DNA of 47,487 nt from Tissierellia bacterium (GTDB taxonomy: Bacteria; Bacillota; Clostridia; Tissierellales; Tepidimicrobiaceae). Position numbers and translations under genes: made by a program. The DNA lies in NCBI GenBank assembly GCA_012728595.1, contig JAAYEU010000006.1:1-47487 (forward strand), in the 5' to 3' direction. Below the pieces are notes generated by a model, which was given only the letters and a program-made list of their open reading frames with translations, made no database searches and was not told the DNA's origin. Position 1 is the first letter of the stretch. Every line of letters starts with the position of its first letter. Of this stretch, positions 41,010 through 47,487 are shown in pieces.

Positions 41010-41666
41010 ATGATAAATACTTACGAGGATCTAGACAAATATATCTCTTATATGGAGTCTTTTATAGCTAAAGAAATGGGTAAAAAGGAAAAAATACTTG
41101 AGCAGTTAGAAGAAAAAAAAATAGCAATAGAGGAGATTAATGCCCAAATAGATTTGATTGAAAAAGCCAGTATATTATTACAGAAAACTTCAGAGTTTGC
41201 AAGAAATCAAGCTAAAATTCAAGTAGAATCCTTGGTAACCAATTGCTTACAGTATATTTTCGAGAATAACTTAGAATTTGAAATTGAGATTGAGGAATTA
41301 TATGGTAAACCAAATGCCGAGTTTTATGTAACAACTAAATATGACGATACTTTGATTAAAACAAAGCCTGAATTATCTAGGGGTGGTGGAGTAGTAGATA
41401 TAATTTCATTAGCCCTACGTATAGCCTTTTTGCAAATCCATAAACCTAGGATAGAAGGGCCCTTAATTTTAGATGAGCCAGCTAAACATGTCAGTGAAGA
41501 ATATATATTTAATGTTGCTGACTTTCTAAAACAAACCTCTGAATTGTTTAATAGGCAGATTATAATGGTGACACATAATAACCATCTGGCCTCAATTGGC
41601 ACAAGCGCATATAGGGTCGGAATGAAAGGCACAGAAAGCGTCGTAGAGAAGTTAACATCCGATTAA
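41010..41666 (+). CDS. Rad50/SbcC-like ATPase C-terminal half: signature, Walker B, H-loop
   Basis: Short coiled coil; ELSRGGGVVDIISLALRIAFL; GPLILDEPAKHVS; IIMVTHNNHLA; no Walker A. Confidence 0.88.
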   Translation: MINTYEDLDKYISYMESFIAKEMGKKEKILEQLEEKKIAIEEINAQIDLIEKASILLQKTSEFARNQAKIQVESLVTNCLQYIFENNLEFEIEIEELYGKPNAEFYVTTKYDDTLIKTKPELSRGGGVVDIISLALRIAFLQIHKPRIEGPLILDEPAKHVSEEYIFNVADFLKQTSELFNRQIIMVTHNNHLASIGTSAYRVGMKGTESVVEKLTSD

Positions 41667-41671
41667 TACAC

Positions 41672-41700
41672 TTGACATATTTAATTAAAAGTAATAAAAT
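41672..41700 (+). promoter_or_regulatory. Strong sigma-A promoter upstream of rny
   Basis: TTGACA (41672-41677), N17, TAAAAT (41695-41700). Confidence 0.75.
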
Positions 41701-41739
41701 GAAATCGTACCTAAATATACAAAATTGTATATGAATTTG

Positions 41740-41779
41740 ATATAAGCCGAGGATTTTACTCAGTCGGTTTATATTTTTA
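41740..41779 (+). terminator. Intrinsic terminator/attenuator in rny 5' region
   Basis: ATATAAGCCGA...TCGGTTTATAT (11 bp, one G-U) followed by TTTTA. Confidence 0.7.
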
Positions 41780-41861
41780 CCTAATGATTATGTTTATAGT
41801 CATTCTGAAAGAATATGTGGTATGAAACTTGAAAACTAAATAGAATAGGAGGTGCATCGTT

Positions 41862-43394
41862 ATTGGTGCTCTAATAATTAACATCATAATTGCTATTATA
41901 GGGATCATAATTGGTTTTCTAATAAGAAAATCTATTGGTGAAAGAAAAATAGGAAATGCTGAAGAACTGGCTAAAAGAATTATCGAAGATGCTAACAGAG
42001 ATGCAGAAACACGTAAAAAGGAGCTTCTGTTAGAAGCCAAGGAAGAAATTCATAAAATGAGAATAGATTATGATCGCGAAAATAGGGAAAGAAGAGCTGA
42101 AATTCAAAAACAAGAAAGGCGTTTACTCCAAAAAGAAGAATCGCTTGATAGAAAGATGGAGTCTTTGGAAAGAAAGGAAGAAATGCTGGAAAAGAAGGTT
42201 AAGGAATTAAACGAAAAGGAAGTCCTAGTAGAGGAATTGTATACTAAACAAGTTGAGGAATTAGAAAGGCTATCAGGACTTACTTCTGATGAAGCAAAAG
42301 AAATTCTATTTAATGACATTAAGAAGGAAATAGCTCATGAATCTGCCGTTTATATAAAAGAAATGGAAAATAAGGCTAAAGAAGAAGCTGAAAAAAAGGC
42401 AAGGGAAATTATATCATGCGCTATTCAGAGATGTGCTGTTGATCATGTAACCGAGTCTACCGTAACGGTGGTAACTTTACCAAACGACGAAATGAAAGGA
42501 AGGATTATTGGTAGAGAGGGTAGAAATATTAGAACTTTGGAAAATTTAACAGGCATCGATTTGATCATAGACGATACCCCAGAAGCGGTGGTATTATCAG
42601 GTTTTGATCCCATCAGAAGAGAAATAGCAAGAATTGCTTTAGAAAAACTGATAGCAGACGGGAGGATCCATCCAGCAAGAATTGAGGAAATGGTTGAAAG
42701 AGCTAAGAAGGAAGTTGAGAACATTATCAGAGAAGAAGGAGAAAAGGCAGCTTTTGACACCGGCAATCATGGTATACATTCCGAATTGATTAAATTGCTA
42801 GGAAGGTTAAAATTTAGAACGAGTTATGGACAAAATGTATTAAAGCATTCTATCGAGGTATCTCACCTAGCTGGAGTAATGGCTGCAGAATTAGGTGCCA
42901 ATGTAAGAATTGCTAAAAGGGCAGGTTTGCTGCATGATATAGGCAAGGCTGTAGACCATGAAATAGAAGGACCTCATGTTGACATAGGTGTGGACTTAGC
43001 TAGGAAATATAAGGAATCTAAAGAAGTATTACACTGCATTGCTGCACATCATGGCGATATAGAACCAATGACAGTGGAAGCTGTGCTAGTACAAGCTGCA
43101 GATGCTATGTCTGCTGCCAGACCAGGTGCTCGAAGGGAAACACTAGAGGCCTATATAAAGCGATTAGAAAAACTAGAAGAAATAGCAAATTCCTTTGAGG
43201 GAATTGAGAAATCTTATGCAATTCAAGCAGGTCGTGAATTAAGAATAATGGTGAAACCAGAAGATATAGGTGATGATGAAATAAGCTTAACAGCTCGAGA
43301 TATAGTCAAAAAGATTGAATCTGAATTGGATTATCCTGGTCAAATTAAAGTAAACGTTATTAGAGAGACGAGAGCTATAGAATATGCAAAATAA
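41862..43394 (+). CDS. rny: Ribonuclease Y, apparent ATT start (track ORF starts at internal Met 42057)
   Basis: In-frame upstream extension [65 protein letters not shown] is the RNase Y TM and coil; AGGAGG at 41847-41852; KH ([15 protein letters not shown]) and HD ([12 protein letters not shown]) domains. Confidence 0.93.
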   Translation: MGALIINIIIAIIGIIIGFLIRKSIGERKIGNAEELAKRIIEDANRDAETRKKELLLEAKEEIHKMRIDYDRENRERRAEIQKQERRLLQKEESLDRKMESLERKEEMLEKKVKELNEKEVLVEELYTKQVEELERLSGLTSDEAKEILFNDIKKEIAHESAVYIKEMENKAKEEAEKKAREIISCAIQRCAVDHVTESTVTVVTLPNDEMKGRIIGREGRNIRTLENLTGIDLIIDDTPEAVVLSGFDPIRREIARIALEKLIADGRIHPARIEEMVERAKKEVENIIREEGEKAAFDTGNHGIHSELIKLLGRLKFRTSYGQNVLKHSIEVSHLAGVMAAELGANVRIAKRAGLLHDIGKAVDHEIEGPHVDIGVDLARKYKESKEVLHCIAAHHGDIEPMTVEAVLVQAADAMSAARPGARRETLEAYIKRLEKLEEIANSFEGIEKSYAIQAGRELRIMVKPEDIGDDEISLTARDIVKKIESELDYPGQIKVNVIRETRAIEYAK

Positions 43395-43453
43395 ACTAAC
43401 AAAGCCATTAAATTATCTTTTAGCTTAATTTTTACAAAAAATTTTAAAATAAA

Positions 43454-43480
43454 AGAGGATTTTAACTTTATCTGTAGAAT
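43454..43480 (+). promoter_or_regulatory. Sigma-H-like promoter of spoVS
   Basis: AGAGGATTT, N13, AGAAT, close to the Bacillus sigma-H consensus. Confidence 0.65.
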
Positions 43481-43534
43481 AATTAATATAGACTCATAAT
43501 ATATTAATAATATTATATAGAGGGGGATGTTTTA

Positions 43535-43795
43535 ATGGATGTATTAAAAGTATCAGCAAAATCAAGTCCAAATTCTGTAGCAGGAGCTCTTGCTGGAGTT
43601 TTAAGGGAAAAAGGAAATGCTGAAATTCAAGCTATTGGCGCAGGTGCACTTAATCAGGCTGTTAAAGCTGTAGCAATTGCAAGAGGATTTGTTGCACCTA
43701 GTGGAATTGACCTAATCTGTATACCCGCTTTTACAGATATTGAAATTGACGGAGAAGAAAGAACTGCGATTAAATTAATTGTTGAACCCAGATAA
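43535..43795 (+). CDS. spoVS: Stage V sporulation protein S
   Basis: MDVLKVSAKSSPNSVAGALAGVLREKGNAEIQAIGAGALNQAVKAVAIARGFVAPSGIDL. Confidence 0.98.
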   Translation: MDVLKVSAKSSPNSVAGALAGVLREKGNAEIQAIGAGALNQAVKAVAIARGFVAPSGIDLICIPAFTDIEIDGEERTAIKLIVEPR

Positions 43796-43813
43796 AGGTA
43801 AAGAGAACTAAAT

Positions 43814-43847
43814 AAAAAAACCTACTAATTTTTAGTAGGTTTTTTAT
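43814..43847 (+). terminator. Rho-independent terminator after spoVS
   Basis: AACCTACTA-ATTTT-TAGTAGGTT-TTTT. Confidence 0.9.
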
Positions 43848-43882
43848 TTTTATCTTTCACTCCAAAATATGGTTGAATATTC

Positions 43883-43912
43883 TTGATAGATAGACAATTA
43901 TTCGTATATAAT
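43883..43912 (+). promoter_or_regulatory. Sigma-A-like promoter for PHP gene
   Basis: TTGATA, N18, TATAAT. Confidence 0.55.
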
Positions 43913-43940
43913 ATAGTTAATAAATTAGAGGAGAATGGCT

Positions 43941-44756
43941 ATGATATTTGACTTACATGTACATACCTATCATTCAGACGGTCTACTTTCACCTGAAAAA
44001 GTAGTGGAAATGGCTATTAGAAAAGGGGTAAATGGTATAGCAATAACCGACCATGATACAGTATTAGGGATTGAAGCTGCGATTAAACATAGTAAGAAGC
44101 TTGGTAACTTAGTAGTGGTGCCAGGTATTGAATTGGGATGCATCTATAATCATGAAGAAGTGCATATCTTAGGATATTTTATCGATTACAAATCAAAGGA
44201 AATAATCGATATTACTGAAGATTTAAGAAGAAACAGGGTATTAAGAGGCATTAAAATGATTGAGAGAATAAATGACTTAGGTATGGAGTTAACTTTAGAA
44301 GAAGTTCAACAACTTTCTAGAGAGGATTATATAGGTAGACCACATATAGCTGAAGCATTGGTAAAGCGCAACTATGTAACAAGTATAGAAGAGGCTTTCG
44401 AAAAATTATTAAATAGGGGTAAACCAGCTTATATAGAGAGGAAGACTCTATCTATAAATGAAAGTATTCATTTAATCCATAGCTTAAATGGAGTAGCTGT
44501 ATTAGCTCATCCAGGCCTTTTAAACAATCAGGAAACCATATATGACTGCATAAAAAAAGGTATTGATGGCTTGGAAGTAATCCACTCCAAACATTCCAAA
44601 AAAGATGTAGATCAGCTGTTGAAAATAGCAGAAGAATACAAATTGATAGTAACTGGAGGATCCGACTGTCACGGGCGTATAGTTGATGGAGATTATCTTT
44701 TAGGAAAATACTATGTAAATATAAACCATATTCCTATTATGAAAGGGAGGATTTAA
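43941..44756 (+). CDS. PHP-domain phosphoesterase (YciV/TrpH-like)
   Basis: FDLHVHTYHSDGLLSPEKVV; AITDHDT; GGSDCHG. Confidence 0.92.
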   Translation: MIFDLHVHTYHSDGLLSPEKVVEMAIRKGVNGIAITDHDTVLGIEAAIKHSKKLGNLVVVPGIELGCIYNHEEVHILGYFIDYKSKEIIDITEDLRRNRVLRGIKMIERINDLGMELTLEEVQQLSREDYIGRPHIAEALVKRNYVTSIEEAFEKLLNRGKPAYIERKTLSINESIHLIHSLNGVAVLAHPGLLNNQETIYDCIKKGIDGLEVIHSKHSKKDVDQLLKIAEEYKLIVTGGSDCHGRIVDGDYLLGKYYVNINHIPIMKGRI

Positions 44757-45140
44757 TTGACACATTATAAAAAGGAAAGAAATAGGCAATTTCCTTCAAT
44801 TATAAGCACCACATCATTTGTAAAATTGTATATATTGCATCTGTTGAAAGAAAGAAGCTATTATGGCAATGAAATTATAGAGGAAATAAAGAATAGGTTA
44901 GACGCCAAATGGATACCAAGTCCAGGGATGGTCTACCCCCTCTTAAGGGACTTGGAGAAGAAGGGATATGTAACTGGTTGGTGGGAAGAACCAGACAAAA
45001 GATCTATAAGAAGATATCGTTTGACCGATGCAGGATATGAACATTATAAGGTCATCTTACTCCAATATAAAGCTGGCTTTGAAGATTCTTTACACATTTT
45101 AAAATGTGTATTGAAGGATATATATGGATTGGACAAATAG
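44757..45140 (+). CDS. PadR family transcriptional regulator
   Basis: LYILHLLKERSYYGNEIIEEI; PSPGMVYPLLRDLEKKGYVTGWWEE; RRYRLTDAG; TTG start. Confidence 0.9.
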   Translation: MTHYKKERNRQFPSIISTTSFVKLYILHLLKERSYYGNEIIEEIKNRLDAKWIPSPGMVYPLLRDLEKKGYVTGWWEEPDKRSIRRYRLTDAGYEHYKVILLQYKAGFEDSLHILKCVLKDIYGLDK

Positions 45141-45185
45141 TCTATAAACAAAATAATTTATAACCTTAAAAATAGGAGGGATACA

Positions 45186-46379
45186 ATGGGTTTAAACTTA
45201 TCAAAAAAAGCTTTAGCTATTTCACCATCAGTCACCCTTGAAATTACAGCAAAGGCCAAAGCTATGAAGGCCGAAGGGATAGATGTAATTGGTTTTGGTG
45301 CAGGTGAACCAGATTTTGATACGCCAGATAATATTAAAGAAGCTGGCATTAAAGCCATTAATGAAGGACTAACTAGATATACTGCTGCTTCGGGTATAGT
45401 TGAATTAAAGGAAGCAATTTGCAAAAAATTGAGAGTAGACAATAATCTTGAATACTCACCAGACAACATTGTGATTTCCAGTGGTGCAAAACATTCAATA
45501 TTTAATGCATTGATGGCTGTAATAAATCCAGGGGATGAAGTAATTGTTGGCATTCCATATTGGGTAAGCTATCCTGAAATGATAAGACTAGCTGGAGGCG
45601 TACCCGTGTACATAGAAACAAAGGAGGAAAAAGATTTTAAATTTACTACTGAGGATTTAGAGAGGGTTCGAACGGATAAGACCAAGGCGTTAATCTTAAA
45701 TAGTCCAAGTAATCCAACAGGGGCAATTTATGAGAAAGGGGAATTAATCGAAATTGCTAATTGGGCCGTTAAAAATGGTATAATAGTTATTTCTGATGAA
45801 ATATACGAAAAACTAGTTTATGATGGAGAGCATATTAGTATTGCGTCATTAAATTCAGAGATTAAGGACCTAACTATTGTAATAAACGGAATGTCAAAAG
45901 CCTATGCTATGACTGGATGGAGAATAGGCTATGCAGCTGCCAACAATGAAATTGCAAAAGTTATGAGCAATGTACAAAGCCATACTACCTCTAATCCATG
46001 CTCTATTTCCCAATATGCTAGTGTAGAAGGGATACTGGGAGACCAAGATGATGTTCATAAAATGAGGGAGGAATTTAAAAAAAGAAGAGATTTTATGGTA
46101 GATAAAGTTAATTCTATTAAAGGATTAAGCTGTAGAAAACCAAAGGGTGCTTTTTATATCATGGTAAACATTACTGAGATGAAGGGAAAAACCATAGATG
46201 GTATTACAATTAACGACTCCTTGGATATGGCTAAGCTTTTACTAGATAAAGCAAAAGTAGCGGTAATTCCAGGTATTGGCTTTGGTGCTGACGACTATAT
46301 AAGATTGTCTTACGCTACCTCTATGGAAAATATAGAAGAAGGTTTAAATAGAATACAGGAAGTTGTAGAAAATAGCTAA
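45186..46379 (+). CDS. Class I/II pyridoxal phosphate aminotransferase (aspartate aminotransferase-like)
   Basis: GFGAGEPDFDTP, SNPTGAIY, SKAYAMTGWRIGY. Confidence 0.95.
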   Translation: MGLNLSKKALAISPSVTLEITAKAKAMKAEGIDVIGFGAGEPDFDTPDNIKEAGIKAINEGLTRYTAASGIVELKEAICKKLRVDNNLEYSPDNIVISSGAKHSIFNALMAVINPGDEVIVGIPYWVSYPEMIRLAGGVPVYIETKEEKDFKFTTEDLERVRTDKTKALILNSPSNPTGAIYEKGELIEIANWAVKNGIIVISDEIYEKLVYDGEHISIASLNSEIKDLTIVINGMSKAYAMTGWRIGYAAANNEIAKVMSNVQSHTTSNPCSISQYASVEGILGDQDDVHKMREEFKKRRDFMVDKVNSIKGLSCRKPKGAFYIMVNITEMKGKTIDGITINDSLDMAKLLLDKAKVAVIPGIGFGADDYIRLSYATSMENIEEGLNRIQEVVENS

Positions 46380-46413
46380 TACAAAATTTTATTTTTCTTT
46401 TATCAGGATCCGA

Positions 46414-46454
46414 TAGAAAAGGTTTACATAATAACATTATGTAAACCTTTTCTA
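46414..46454 (+). terminator. Long perfect hairpin after aminotransferase (terminator-like)
   Basis: TAGAAAAGGTTTACATAAT-AAC-ATTATGTAAACCTTTTCTA, 19-bp perfect arms with 3-nt loop. Confidence 0.75.
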
Positions 46455-46492
46455 TTAATACTATAATTGATTCTAAAATTGGAGATGATAAC

Positions 46493-47176
46493 GTGAAAAG
46501 GTATTTAAGAAATATGGAAGCCATAACAGCAGAAGAGATGGAGTTATTAAAAAAAAGTAGGGTTTGTGTTGTAGGTTGTGGGGGCCTTGGAGGCTATATT
46601 ATCGAAATGTTAGCTAGGGTTGGAGTCGGTTACATTAAGGCTATCGATGGAGATGTGTTTGATGAAACAAATTTAAATAGGCAATTGGTAAGCCATAGTC
46701 AAAATATTGGTAAAAGTAAAGTTGTAGAAACTAAAAGGAGAATAGAACTTGTAAACCCTTATATATGTATCGAAGCTATTGATACTATGCTCGATAAATC
46801 CAATGTCTTATCACTCCTTAAAGATCATGACGTAATAGTTGATGCCCTTGATAATTTTAAAACTAGAAAAATCATTCAGGATAGTTCAAAAAAATTAAAC
46901 ATACCAATGATCCACGGCGCCATAGGAGGATTTTACGGGCAGGTAACAACAATATTTCCTAATGACAATACTTTAGACTTCCTTTATCCTGAAGGGAATA
47001 AAGTAGACAAGGGCATAGAAAAAGAATTAGGTAATCCATCTTTTACTCCACCATTAATAGCAGCAATACAGGTGGCCGAAGTAATTAAAGTTTTAATTAA
47101 AAGAGGAGAGCTATTAAGGAAAAAAGTCTTGTTGATAGATTTATTAAATAATAGTTACGATATCATTGAACTCTAA
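46493..47176 (+). CDS. ThiF/MoeB/HesA family adenylyltransferase
   Basis: VCVVGCGGLGGYIIEMLARVGVGYIKAIDGDVFDETNLNRQ; VDALDNFKTRKI; GTG start. Confidence 0.92.
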   Translation: MKRYLRNMEAITAEEMELLKKSRVCVVGCGGLGGYIIEMLARVGVGYIKAIDGDVFDETNLNRQLVSHSQNIGKSKVVETKRRIELVNPYICIEAIDTMLDKSNVLSLLKDHDVIVDALDNFKTRKIIQDSSKKLNIPMIHGAIGGFYGQVTTIFPNDNTLDFLYPEGNKVDKGIEKELGNPSFTPPLIAAIQVAEVIKVLIKRGELLRKKVLLIDLLNNSYDIIEL

Positions 47177-47487
47177 TTGCCATTATTTTTATAAATTCTT
47201 TTAAACCAAATTACAACAATAACTTAAGTAAGCTCAACAATGGTCGACATAATTTAATTATGTAAACATCGATTCTTAATTAACTATAAAATAATGAAAT
47301 TTTATCTTTTTATTAGAGATTCAATACAATTAATCTAGCCACCAATACGTTTTAGGTCTAAATCGGGCTATGGAGTCGCTATTGAGTCTTAACCATACAA
47401 TTAGTCAGAAATTTGTTCTTAATCGCTTATAAGGCAATTATGGAGGTTGATTTTTATGAAGTTATAGAATTTTTCATATATGCTCAA

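Noticed and set aside
39303-41666. Split Rad50 as a simple frameshift artefact of a single sbcC gene
   Set aside because: Three ORFs have separate start codons and RBS-like sequences, proper gaps and sensible termini; several independent errors would be needed. Conservation in relatives is still needed for certainty.
1-47487. CRISPR arrays, tRNA/rRNA genes, insertion sequences, prophage
   Set aside because: No direct-repeat/spacer pattern, cloverleaf, transposase or phage structural ORF was recognised; the run of housekeeping genes is essentially continuous.

Overview
AT-rich, low-GC Gram-positive chromosome segment; gene content and order suggest a Clostridia/Tissierellia-type spore-former (inferred, no search run). 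All supportable genes are on the + strand. Order: end of a chemotaxis/flagellar operon (cheA partial, cheW, cheC, cheD, sigD, DUF342/FapA-like, two small proteins); rpsB-tsf-pyrH-frr-uppS-cdsA-rseP-ispG; mgtC-like; polC; rimP-nusA-rnpM/ylxR-infB-rbfA-nrnA-truB-ribF; rpsO; pnp; polysaccharide deacetylase; M16 protease; dut; ymxH; tepA-like; ftsK/spoIIIE; rimO; pgsA; cinA; recA; a four-gene Mre11/Rad50-like cassette; rny; spoVS; PHP; PadR; aminotransferase; ThiF/HesA-like. The most unusual part is 38.3-41.7 kb, between recA and rny. It encodes an SbcD/Mre11-like phosphoesterase with an in-frame stop, followed by a Rad50/SbcC-like ATPase split into separate genes. One 484-aa protein carries Walker A and ends just after a CPLC zinc-hook-like motif. 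An 82-aa coiled-coil protein follows. A 218-aa protein then carries the signature, Walker B and H-loop elements. Other notable points: an in-frame TGA at a conserved Gly of ribF; an apparent ATT start for RNase Y; a promoter plus terminator upstream of rny that could be an sRNA or attenuator; a sigma-H-like promoter at spoVS; a LexA box at recA; candidate rpsO and rpsB leaders; and absence of dxr from its usual place between cdsA and rseP.
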